5,774 bases of DNA from Anaerolineales bacterium UBA7227. Its GTDB lineage: Bacteria > Chloroflexota > Anaerolineae > Anaerolineales > Villigracilaceae. The notes below the pieces were generated by a model, which worked only from the letters and a program-made list of their open reading frames with translations, did no database searches and was not told where the DNA came from. Location: positions 1 through 5,774 of the forward strand of contig DKTP01000147.1 in assembly GCA_002473085.1 (NCBI GenBank). Reading direction: 5' to 3'. Made by a program: the position numbers and the translations under genes. Positions 1-5,203 of this stretch are shown one piece after another (positions within the stretch are counted from its first letter, which is position 1; every line of letters starts with the position of its first letter).

Positions 1-2
1 CT

Positions 3-1307
3 CTACAAATTCTTTGCGCGTTCGGCCAGTTGCGCGTGCAGGGATTTGATGTCGCGCTCCACGAAGAAGAGCGCGCCGAGGTACAGGAAGAAACACAAGA
101 CCCAGGCCGTAACGCAGACCACCGTGATGGCGAACTGCTTGCTGCCGGTGGAGAATGCGATGGCGCCCGCCAACGTGGGAGCGAGGGCCGCGCCGCTGTT
201 TTCAATGAAGTATTCCACGGCCTGCGCCGAACTGCGGATCTCGGGCAGGCTGATGTCGAACACGGTGGAGGTGACGTTGGGCGAGGAGAACGGCATGAAC
301 AAAGCGGTGAGACACATCAGGATAAAGAACGTGGTCCGCTGGTCAACGGGCGTGTTCATGGCGAGGAACAGGAAGAGCGCGCCGAGGATGACGCCCACAC
401 TCGAGACGATGATGCGGCCTTTAAGCGTGCGCTTGAAGAGCCAGTCGCCCAACATGCCGCCGACGAAGTAGCCGCCCGCCAGGATCAGCACGACGGGGCC
501 CATCGTGAGGAGGACCGCGTCGTTGTCGTAGCCGCGCTCGGTCATCAGGTAGCCGAAGAAGAAGAAGGTGATGACGTTCCACGGGAAGACGCCCGCGAAG
601 CCTTGCAGGAAGACGAACCACATGGTCTTCTTCTTCATCACGTCTTTGAGCGCGTCCCAGTTGAAGCGGAACTGGCCGATCTCCTGGCCTTCGAATTCCT
701 CCTCGGCCTGGCCGCGCGGCGCTTCCTTGATGCCGAAGTAGATGACGGCGGCCATCGCGATTCCCAGCAGGCCGGTAAAGAGGAAGATCGTCCGCCAGCC
801 TTCGAGACGGAAGATCAGCCCGTCGAGATTCGGCGCGACCATCAAAGCCAGGATCATGCCGAGCAGGTAGCCGATGGGCTGCGCCAGTTGCAGGATGCCA
901 TAGACGCGGCCGCGCAGCTTCGGCCCGAAGTAGTCCGCCGCCAGGCTGTAGAGACCGGGGTAGGACGAATCGTCAACGCCGGTGGATGAACGCGTCACCA
1001 GGAACTGCGGATACGTTCGCACGACGGCGCTGAGCCACGTGGTCGCGCCCCAGATGAACGAGGCCAGCGCCAGCAGTTTGGCGCGGGCGTAGCGGTCATA
1101 TAGATAACCCCAGAGGGGATAGAAGATTGTCCCCACGATCAGGGCGCCCGTATTGATAAATCCCCATTGCAGGTCGTTCAGCCCGAACGTCTCGCTCACC
1201 GGCAATTGCATGGAGCCGATCAGCAATTTGTCGGTCTGGTGCAGAAGGACGAACAGAAAGAACACAACGATCACGAACGCGCGGTAGCCAGTTCTTTTCT
1301 CGGACAT
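3..1307 (-). CDS. MFS transporter, 12 predicted membrane helices
   Basis: This is a complete 434-residue inner-membrane transporter of the major facilitator superfamily. Hydrophobic segments run along the whole protein. The loop 2-3 signature is visible at residues 67-75 (G67, D71, R72, R75), and its second-half counterpart is at 283-298 (GGMLGDW followed by basic residues). A long charged central loop, about residues 193-228, separates the two six-helix halves, as usual in the family. The stretch 113-127 (DSSYPGLYSLAADYF) recalls spinster-like or organic-anion MFS members, but the substrate cannot be read from the sequence. I chose ATG at 1307 because GAGG lies six bases upstream (1314-1317). 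The longer TTG start at 1337 would fall inside the -10 box. The gene is transcribed away from the tRNA and surE, and its stop (TAG) is at 3-5. Family assignment is firm; the substrate is unknown. Confidence 0.93.
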   Translation of the reverse strand: MSEKRTGYRAFVIVVFFLFVLLHQTDKLLIGSMQLPVSETFGLNDLQWGFINTGALIVGTIFYPLWGYLYDRYARAKLLALASFIWGATTWLSAVVRTYPQFLVTRSSTGVDDSSYPGLYSLAADYFGPKLRGRVYGILQLAQPIGYLLGMILALMVAPNLDGLIFRLEGWRTIFLFTGLLGIAMAAVIYFGIKEAPRGQAEEEFEGQEIGQFRFNWDALKDVMKKKTMWFVFLQGFAGVFPWNVITFFFFGYLMTERGYDNDAVLLTMGPVVLILAGGYFVGGMLGDWLFKRTLKGRIIVSSVGVILGALFLFLAMNTPVDQRTTFFILMCLTALFMPFSSPNVTSTVFDISLPEIRSSAQAVEYFIENSGAALAPTLAGAIAFSTGSKQFAITVVCVTAWVLCFFLYLGALFFVERDIKSLHAQLAERAKNL

Positions 1308-1313
1308 CGTTTG

Positions 1314-1317
1314 CCTC
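1314..1317 (-). promoter_or_regulatory. Ribosome binding site deciding the MFS start
   Basis: GAGG on the minus strand, six bases before the ATG at 1307. It supports that start over the upstream in-frame TTG at 1337. Confidence 0.75.
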
Positions 1318-1336
1318 GCGATAGTGGATTTGGGCA

Positions 1337-1365
1337 AGTATCAGGGGGAAGGGGGCGGATGTCAA
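1337..1365 (-). promoter_or_regulatory. Sigma70-type promoter of the MFS gene
   Basis: Minus strand: a perfect TTGACA -35 box (1360-1365), a 17-base spacer, and GATACT as the -10 box (1337-1342, four of six consensus). Transcription would start near 1330, giving a leader of about 20 bases that contains the GAGG ribosome binding site. The geometry is ideal, but activity is inferred from sequence only. Confidence 0.7.
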
Positions 1366-1380
1366 GCGCGCGGCGCGCTT
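1364..1380. repeat. 17-bp GC palindrome overlapping the MFS -35 box
   Basis: Perfect inverted repeat AAGCGCGC-G-GCGCGCTT with a single central base. Its left end shares two bases with the TTGACA box of the MFS promoter. A one-base centre makes an RNA hairpin awkward and suits a dimeric DNA-binding protein. No regulator gene is visible nearby, so an operator role is only inferred. GC-rich alternating sequence can also form such palindromes by chance. Confidence 0.45.
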
Positions 1381-1400
1381 CTCAAAATCGGAAATTTTTT

Positions 1401-1485
1401 ACGCCGACGGAGAAATCCGCCGAGAAGAACGCCAGAAACGCGAAATTTAATCGAATTTCTTCGCGACCTTCGCGGGCTTTGCGGT
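1401..1485. repeat. Probable dispersed intergenic repeat with 9-bp units in inverted arrangement
   Basis: The right arm holds three consecutive 9-bp units at 1459-1485: CTTCGCGAC, CTTCGCGGG and CTTTGCGGT. The left arm (about 1401-1447) has looser GCG-AAA units in the opposite orientation, such as CGCCAGAAA and CGCGAAATT at 1430-1447. The centre is an inverted repeat, GAAATT (1442-1447) with AATTTC (1454-1459). The composition matches the GCAAAG/CTTTGCG intergenic repeats I recall from many environmental bacterial genomes, which give rise to spurious short ORFs. No real coding signal is seen here. Outer limits are approximate. Confidence 0.5.
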
Positions 1486-1515
1486 TCGATGGGTTTGTCT
1501 GACGGCGGTTTGTGA

Positions 1516-1534
1516 AAGCCATGAATTCAGGCTT
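1516..1534. repeat. Interrupted palindrome overlapping the tRNA -35 box
   Basis: AAGCC (1516-1520) and GGCTT (1530-1534) flank the 8-bp palindrome TGAATTCA (1522-1529), with one extra A on the left. The last two bases are the TT of the TTGACC box. It could be a protein-binding site on the tRNA promoter, or chance. Confidence 0.3.
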
Positions 1535-1561
1535 GACCCATCTCTCAATGTGCATTAAAAT
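1533..1561 (+). promoter_or_regulatory. Sigma70-type promoter of the tRNA-Arg gene
   Basis: TTGACC (-35, 1533-1538), a 17-base spacer, and TAAAAT (-10, 1556-1561). Each box matches consensus at five of six positions. The expected start near 1568 lies about five bases before the mature 5' end of the tRNA, as usual for a precursor trimmed by RNase P. Confidence 0.8.
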
Positions 1562-1573
1562 CCCGTCGCCTTT

Positions 1574-1650
1574 GCCTCTGTAGCTCAGTGGATTAGAGCG
1601 TTTGGTTGCGGACCAAAAGGTCGCGTGTTCGAGTCGCGCCAGAGGCGCCA
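1574..1650 (+). tRNA. tRNA-Arg, anticodon GCG
   Basis: A complete cloverleaf with CCA encoded (1648-1650). The acceptor stem 1574-1580 pairs perfectly with 1640-1646. The D stem is GCTC (1583-1586) with GAGC (1596-1599). The anticodon stem is TTTGG (1601-1605) with CCAAA (1613-1617), enclosing the loop TTGCGGA. The anticodon is GCG at 1608-1610. The T stem 1623-1627 pairs with 1635-1639 around TTCGAGT. The arginine identity elements A20 (1592) and C35 (1609) are present, and the discriminator is G (1647). It reads CGC, and CGU by wobble. CGC is the dominant arginine codon in the neighbouring genes. Most bacteria instead use ACG, edited to ICG, for this box, so G34 is notable. Confidence 0.95.
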
Positions 1651-1651
1651 G

Positions 1652-1680
1652 TTGAGGAGCGGAATCCCGCTCCTTATTTT
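1652..1680 (+). promoter_or_regulatory. Candidate leaderless promoter of surE hidden in the tRNA terminator
   Basis: TTGAGG (1652-1657, four of six), a 17-base spacer, and TATTTT (1675-1680, four of six). The -10 box ends six bases before the surE ATG, so transcription would begin at or next to A1687 and give a leaderless message. This fits the absence of a ribosome binding site. The boxes are weak and coincide with hairpin and U-tract sequence, so readthrough from the tRNA promoter is an equal alternative. Confidence 0.35.
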
Positions 1681-1681
1681 T
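1655..1681 (+). terminator. Intrinsic terminator of the tRNA gene
   Basis: An eight-base-pair stem, AGGAGCGG (1655-1662) with CCGCTCCT (1667-1674), closes a four-base AATC loop. It is followed by the T-rich tract TTATTTTT (1674-1681). It begins five bases after the encoded CCA. It lies wholly between the tRNA and surE, with its tract ending five bases before the surE ATG. Confidence 0.8.
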
Positions 1682-1686
1682 ACGCC

Positions 1687-2490
1687 ATGAAGAAACCGCA
1701 AATCCTCCTGACAAACGACGACGGCATCCAATCGCCCGGGCTGTGGGCCGCGGCCGAAGCGCTCTCGGCCCTGGGATACGTGACCGTCGCCGCGCCCCGC
1801 GAACAGTCCTCGGGGATGGGACGCAGCCTCCCCTCGACCTCGAGCGGCGTCATCACCCCCGAATCGCTCGTCGTCCACGGCCAAACCTGGACCGTCTACG
1901 CGGTGAGCGGGAGCCCGGCGCAGGCCGTGCTGCACGCCATCTTGGAGATCATGCCGCAGCGTCCCGACCTGGTCGTTTCGGGGATCAACTACGGGGAGAA
2001 CATCGGCACGGGCGTCACCGTCTCAGGGACGGTGGGCGCGGCCCTGGAAGCCGCCGCGCTGGGCGTGCGGTCGCTGGCCGTCTCGCTGGAGACGCAGCAG
2101 CAGTATCACCTTTCCTACTCGCGCGAGATCGACTTCGCCGCGGCCGCGCAGTTCACCGCGAAGTTCGCCCGCTTTCTGCTGGACAATTCCCTGCCCGAAG
2201 ACGTGAACCTGCTGAAAGTGGAAGTGCCTTCAGACGCGGCCGCCGAGACGCCCTGGGAGATGACCCGTCTTACGCGCCAGCGATACTATGAGCCTCTCAA
2301 ACCCGAGCGCGCCTCGTGGGACGTCCCCGCGCCGGTGGGATATCGCGAGGCCCTCCGCCTCGAAAAGGAATCCGACGACACCGACGCTTTCGTGGTGCGG
2401 AAGAAGCGCCGCGTGTCTGTCACGCCGCTCAGTCTCGACCTGACCTCGCGCGTGGACCTCGCCGCGCTGGAACGCTCCATGCGGGAATAG
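1687..2490 (+). CDS. surE: 5'/3'-nucleotidase SurE
   Basis: SurE is a metal-dependent cytosolic phosphatase that removes phosphate from nucleoside 5'- and 3'-monophosphates and is tied to stationary-phase survival. The 267-residue product carries the family hallmarks. LLTNDDGI is at residues 7-14, with metal ligands D11 and D12. The SSGMG segment supplies S42. VVSGINYGENIG is at 96-107, with N101, and SGTVGAALEAA starts at 113. The length is close to the usual 250-270. ATG at 1687 is chosen because it places the nucleotidase motif at the N-terminus as in relatives. Upstream in-frame sequence runs into the terminator and the tRNA. No Shine-Dalgarno sequence lies before it: GAGGAG at 1654-1659 is too far away and is buried in the hairpin. 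The C-terminus looks normal and ends exactly where an IS remnant begins. No strong terminator follows. Confidence 0.95.
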   Translation: MKKPQILLTNDDGIQSPGLWAAAEALSALGYVTVAAPREQSSGMGRSLPSTSSGVITPESLVVHGQTWTVYAVSGSPAQAVLHAILEIMPQRPDLVVSGINYGENIGTGVTVSGTVGAALEAAALGVRSLAVSLETQQQYHLSYSREIDFAAAAQFTAKFARFLLDNSLPEDVNLLKVEVPSDAAAETPWEMTRLTRQRYYEPLKPERASWDVPAPVGYREALRLEKESDDTDAFVVRKKRRVSVTPLSLDLTSRVDLAALERSMRE

Positions 2491-2494
2491 CCCG

Positions 2495-2574
2495 CGCCCG
2501 GCTTCTTTCTGGCTCATCCGCTTTTCGTCCAGTTGTTGCATTGCGTTCAGGCGATCCAGTTCTCTGGCGCTCAT
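2495..2574 (-). pseudogene. 5' fragment of a transposase gene
   Basis: Reading down from ATG at 2574 gives MSARELDRLNAMQQLDEKR followed by MSQKEAG. Charged M-S-x-R/K-E-x-D-R-L starts followed by a Q-K-E-A helix are typical of the N-terminal helix-turn-helix of ISNCY-type transposases, where the second part leads into the recognition helix. Here the frame continues into antisense surE sequence, so the rest of the domain and the whole catalytic core are missing. It cannot encode an active transposase. The family call comes from memory of the motif and is moderately sure. Confidence 0.6.
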
Positions 2575-2613
2575 CGGTAGTATGTCCCTTTCGGATGTCT
2601 CGCCTGAGATTGA

Positions 2614-2660
2614 CGAAGGGGACATTTTGACTTTGGCGAAAAGGGACATTTCTACTTTGG
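2614..2660. repeat. Tandem direct repeats at the IS end
   Basis: Two head-to-tail copies share CGAA-GGGACATTT-ACTTTGG: 2614-2636 and 2637-2660. They differ by one indel and three or so substitutions. A third, inverted copy of the core lies at 2581-2592 (TATGTCCCTTTC). Repeated subterminal motifs of this sort usually bind transposase. Confidence 0.65.
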
Positions 2661-2683
2661 GCTAACACGGTGAACGCGCAGGG

Positions 2684-2712
2684 TTGTCAACTTATAAAAA
2701 CGCGTGTAAAAT
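2684..2712 (+). promoter_or_regulatory. Sigma70-type promoter of the S1 protein gene
   Basis: TTGTCA (-35, 2684-2689), a 17-base spacer, and TAAAAT (-10, 2707-2712). The -10 hexamer and the spacing are identical to those of the tRNA promoter in this window. Transcription should start near 2719, leaving a leader of about 28 bases. The -35 box lies only 17 bases from the IS end at 2667. Confidence 0.75.
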
Positions 2713-2733
2713 CCGCTTACATTTTTCTTAATT

Positions 2734-2737
2734 GGAG
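2734..2737 (+). promoter_or_regulatory. Ribosome binding site of the S1 protein gene
   Basis: GGAG lies nine bases before ATG 2747 and six before the in-frame GTG 2744. Both starts are possible and differ by one residue. ATG is preferred as the stronger codon. The TTG at 2732 would overlap this site. Confidence 0.65.
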
Positions 2738-2746
2738 TCACCCGTG

Positions 2747-4072
2747 ATGGAATCAAATGAAGCCCTCAATGGGCAGGGGGCCGCAAACCTGCACACAGAC
2801 CAGAACGAATCCCACAACAACCAGAGCATGGAGACGTTGTTAGAGGAATCTTCGGGCGTTGAACTGCCTCAGGCGGGGGAGGTCCGTCGCGGCGTAATTG
2901 CAAGCATCGGTCCGAACCAGATCCTTGTCAGCATCGGCGCCAAGTCTGAAGGCCTCGTCTCTGGGCGTGAACTGGAAGCGCTTTCCGCGGAGGAACGCGC
3001 CGCCCTCGCCGTCGGCCAGGAAGTGCTGGTCTACGTGCTCAGCCCCGAAGATAACAACGGCAACGTCGTGCTTTCGTTCAAGCGCGCCCAGGAGCAAATG
3101 ACCTGGGAAAACGTGGAACGCATGCTCTCTGAAGAAGAAGTCATCGAAAGTAAAGTTACCGGCTTCAACAAGGGCGGCCTGATCGTCGCCGTCGGCGGAC
3201 TGCGCGGCTTCGTCCCCGCCTCGCAGATCGGCGCGGCGCGGCGCGCCGCCGCCGTGGGCGAGACGCCCGAACAGCGCTGGGGCAGGATGATCAACGATCC
3301 CATCTCCGTCCGCATCGTGGAAGTGGACCGCGAACGCCGCCGCCTCATCCTCTCTGAACGCGCCGCCGGCTCCGAATCGCGCCAGTCCGTCAAGGAACGC
3401 GTCATCTCCGAACTGGAGATCGGCAGGACCTATACCGGCCGCGTCACCAGCCTGGCCGAGTTTGGCGCCTTCGTCAACATCAACGGCGCGGACGGCCTCG
3501 TCCACCTTTCCGAGATTTCCTGGGAACACATCCAGCATCCAAGCGAAGCGCTCGAGGTGGGGCAGGAAGTCAAAGTCAAAGTCATCAATGTGGACCGCGA
3601 AAAGAGACGCATCGGGCTGTCCATCCGCCAATTGCAGGAAGACCCCTGGCAGGCCAAGATCTCCAAATTCAGCGTCGGGCAGCTCGTCGAGGGCGTCATC
3701 ACCCGCCTCACCAAATTCGGCGCGTTCGCCCGCATCGAGGGCGACCTCGAAGGCCTCATCCACATCTCCGAGGTCAGCGACCACCGCATTGACCATCCCA
3801 AGGAAGTCCTCAAAGACGGCGACGTCAAGACCCTGCGCATCATCCGCATAGACACCGACCAGCACCGCATCGGCCTCAGCCTCCGCAAAGTGGACTCGGG
3901 CGCCTTCGCCGACAAGGACTTTAAACTCCTGATGGCCGAGGAGAAAAAAGCGGAGGAAGCCTCCGCCCCGCCCGTAGAAGAGGAAACTCCCGCGCCGGTT
4001 GAGAGTGAAGAGGCTCCTGCCCCGCCCGTAGAGAAAGAAACCTCCGCCCCGCCCGAGGAACCGCAAGCCTGA
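2747..4072 (+). CDS. rpsA: S1 RNA-binding domain protein, ribosomal protein S1-like
   Basis: A 441-residue protein with four consecutive S1 (OB-fold) RNA-binding domains at roughly residues 43-115, 132-205, 222-293 and 308-380. Domains 3 and 4 have textbook motifs (EFGAFVNI...GLVHLSEISW and KFGAFARI...GLIHISEVS, each ending near RRIGLSIR or HRIGLSLR). Domains 1 and 2 are more divergent. Four domains match the shorter S1 proteins of many non-proteobacterial lineages rather than the six-domain E. coli form. S1 helps the 30S subunit bind and unfold mRNA, though short S1 proteins are not always ribosome-bound. An acidic N-terminal extension precedes domain 1. The C-terminus is an E/P/A-rich tail made of four 9-residue repeats. 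The gene has its own promoter, a GGAG site and an intrinsic terminator. The symbol is given by domain architecture. Confidence 0.88.
   Translation: MESNEALNGQGAANLHTDQNESHNNQSMETLLEESSGVELPQAGEVRRGVIASIGPNQILVSIGAKSEGLVSGRELEALSAEERAALAVGQEVLVYVLSPEDNNGNVVLSFKRAQEQMTWENVERMLSEEEVIESKVTGFNKGGLIVAVGGLRGFVPASQIGAARRAAAVGETPEQRWGRMINDPISVRIVEVDRERRRLILSERAAGSESRQSVKERVISELEIGRTYTGRVTSLAEFGAFVNINGADGLVHLSEISWEHIQHPSEALEVGQEVKVKVINVDREKRRIGLSIRQLQEDPWQAKISKFSVGQLVEGVITRLTKFGAFARIEGDLEGLIHISEVSDHRIDHPKEVLKDGDVKTLRIIRIDTDQHRIGLSLRKVDSGAFADKDFKLLMAEEKKAEEASAPPVEEETPAPVESEEAPAPPVEKETSAPPEEPQA
3962..4069 (+). repeat. Four 27-bp in-frame repeats encoding the S1 tail
   Basis: Residues 406-441 divide exactly into four 9-residue units: SAPPVEEET, PAPVESEEA, PAPPVEKET and SAPPEEPQA. 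The DNA shows the same register: GCCCCGCCCGTAGA occurs at 3965 and 4019, and GCCCCGCCCG again at 4046 (steps of 54 and 27 bases). The units run right up to the stop codon, which suggests growth by tandem duplication. The tail is acidic, proline-rich and probably disordered. Confidence 0.8.
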
Positions 4073-4078
4073 AATCCG

Positions 4079-4107
4079 AAGAGCGTACCGCAAGGTGCGC
4101 TCTTTTT
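4079..4107 (+). terminator. Intrinsic terminator after the S1 gene
   Basis: An 11-bp stem, 4079-4089 with 4094-4104 and one U-G pair, is capped by a GCAA tetraloop of the stable GNRA class. The T-tract is at 4103-4107. It starts seven bases after the S1 stop codon. The M19 peptidase ATG is at 4112, so any transcript of that gene from the S1 promoter must read through this hairpin. Confidence 0.88.
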
Positions 4108-4111
4108 ACAC

Positions 4112-5203
4112 ATGCACATCATCGTTGACGCCCACCAAGACCTGGCCTGGAACATCCTCTCCTTCGGCCGCGACTACACCCGCGCCGCCCGCGACACGCG
4201 CGCCCTCGAAGCCGGTTCCCCCGCCGTCGAACAAAACGGCGACACCCTGCTCGGCTGGCCCGACTACCAGCGCGGCCGCGTCGCCGTCGTCTTCGCAACC
4301 CTTTTCGCCTCGCCCGCGCGCCGGCGCGTGAGCGAGGACGAAAAACTCTTCTACCCCGACTCGGACTTCGCCGCCGCCCGCCGCCTCTACTGGGACCAAC
4401 TGACGACCTACCACCGACTCGTCGATTCCCACCCCGACCGCTTCTCCCTCATCGCCTCCCGCGCGGACTTGAAGCGGATCCTCGACCGCTGGCATTCCCC
4501 CGCCGACGCGCATCCCGTCGGCCTCGTCCCGCTGATGGAGGGCGCGGACGGCGTCCGCAGCCCCTCCGAACTGGCCGAGTGGTGGGACTTCGGCGTGCGC
4601 CTCATCGGTCCCGCCTGGGCGGGGACGCGTTTCTGCGGCGGGACGCGCGAACCCGGCCCCCTCACCGACGAGGGCCGCGCCCTGCTCCGGGCCATGTCCG
4701 ACTTCCCGTTCACGCTCGACCTCAGCCACATGGACGAGGTCGCCGCGCTGGAAGCCCTCGACTTCTACGACGGCCCGATCGTCGCCTCGCACGGGAATTG
4801 CCTCGCGTTGCTCGAAGGCAGCGAAAGCAACCGTCACCTCTCCGACCGCCTCCTGCGCGGCCTGATCGAACGCGGCGGCGTAATCGGCCTCATCCCATTC
4901 AACGCCTTTCTCAAAGTTGGGTGGTCGCTCGCCGGCGGAAGCCGCCGCGAGGAAGTCCCGCTCGCGGTCCTCGCCGACCACATTGATCACGTCTGCCAGA
5001 TCGCCGGCAATGCCCGTCACGCGGGCATCGGCTCCGACTTCGACGGCGGATTTGGGTTACAATCCGTCCCGCCAGAGATAGACACCGTCGCCGATTTACA
5101 AAAACTGGCCGATCTCCTCCGGCCGCGTGGATACAGCGACGCCGACGTGGAAGCCATCCTCGGCGGCAACTGGCTCCATTATTTGCAGGAGAACCTGCCC
5201 TGA
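4112..5203 (+). CDS. Membrane dipeptidase-type peptidase, family M19
   Basis: A 363-residue zinc-dependent dipeptidase of the renal dipeptidase family (amidohydrolase-like barrel), which cleaves dipeptides. The metal-site motifs appear in order: D6-A-H8-Q-D10 at the N-terminus, the bridging glutamate in L-M-E143-G, DLSH206 at 203-206, VASH227-GN, and GIGSD309-FDG. No signal peptide is seen, so the enzyme is probably cytosolic despite the family name. The start is fixed at 4112 because the HxD ligands lie at residues 8 and 10, and no other start lies between the terminator and that motif. There is no Shine-Dalgarno sequence at normal spacing: AAGGTG (4092-4097) is 14 bases away and inside the hairpin. 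The stop overlaps the next gene. Family is sure; the substrate is not. Confidence 0.92.
   Translation: MHIIVDAHQDLAWNILSFGRDYTRAARDTRALEAGSPAVEQNGDTLLGWPDYQRGRVAVVFATLFASPARRRVSEDEKLFYPDSDFAAARRLYWDQLTTYHRLVDSHPDRFSLIASRADLKRILDRWHSPADAHPVGLVPLMEGADGVRSPSELAEWWDFGVRLIGPAWAGTRFCGGTREPGPLTDEGRALLRAMSDFPFTLDLSHMDEVAALEALDFYDGPIVASHGNCLALLEGSESNRHLSDRLLRGLIERGGVIGLIPFNAFLKVGWSLAGGSRREEVPLAVLADHIDHVCQIAGNARHAGIGSDFDGGFGLQSVPPEIDTVADLQKLADLLRPRGYSDADVEAILGGNWLHYLQENLP
5187..5191 (+). promoter_or_regulatory. Ribosome binding site of the small membrane protein
   Basis: AGGAG inside the end of the peptidase gene, 11 bases before ATG 5203. The stop and start overlap as TGATG (5201-5205), a layout that favours translational coupling between the two genes. 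Confidence 0.6.

Larger units (their letters stand above)
2491..2667 (-). mobile_element. Remnant of an insertion sequence (one end plus transposase start)
   Basis: On the minus strand the element begins at 2667 with TGTTAGCCCAAAG. It continues through repeated ATGTCCC motifs and reaches a transposase-like start codon at 2574. The reading frame keeps transposase similarity for about 25 codons and is then lost near the surE stop codon. The subterminal AAAGT...GACAT signature and the N-terminal peptide match what I recall of ISNCY- or IS481-like elements. No second end or downstream transposase sequence is present, so this is a decayed fragment. The 2491 border is approximate, set by loss of similarity rather than by a visible junction. 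Confidence 0.65.

Noticed and set aside
30..989. 319-codon open frame on the plus strand
   Set aside because: It is antisense to the MFS gene. The translation is highly charged and low in complexity with no domain, as expected of a shadow frame in GC-rich DNA.
1308..1337. Ten-residue N-terminal extension of the MFS protein from TTG at 1337
   Set aside because: The TTG lies in the predicted -10 box and has no ribosome binding site, whereas ATG 1307 has GAGG at good spacing.
1382..1714. 110-codon minus-strand frame across the repeat, tRNA and surE start
   Set aside because: It crosses a tRNA gene and an intergenic repeat. Such peptides are typical spurious products of these repeats.
2481..2495. 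GCGGG-AATAG-CCCGC hairpin around the surE stop as a terminator
   Set aside because: The stem is only five pairs and no uninterrupted T-tract follows, so I do not call it.
1574..2667. tRNA-associated genomic island with an att site
   Set aside because: No integrase gene and no repeat of the tRNA 3' end is found in the window. The IS relic lies beyond surE and is unrelated to the tRNA.
2840..4093. 417-codon open frame on the minus strand
   Set aside because: It is antisense to the S1 gene, rich in F/D/G/A in a pattern mirroring the S1 codons, and it runs through the terminator. It has no recognisable motif or ribosome binding site.
4106..5020. 304-codon open frame on the minus strand
   Set aside because: Shadow of the M19 peptidase, whose metal-binding motifs on the plus strand are unmistakable.
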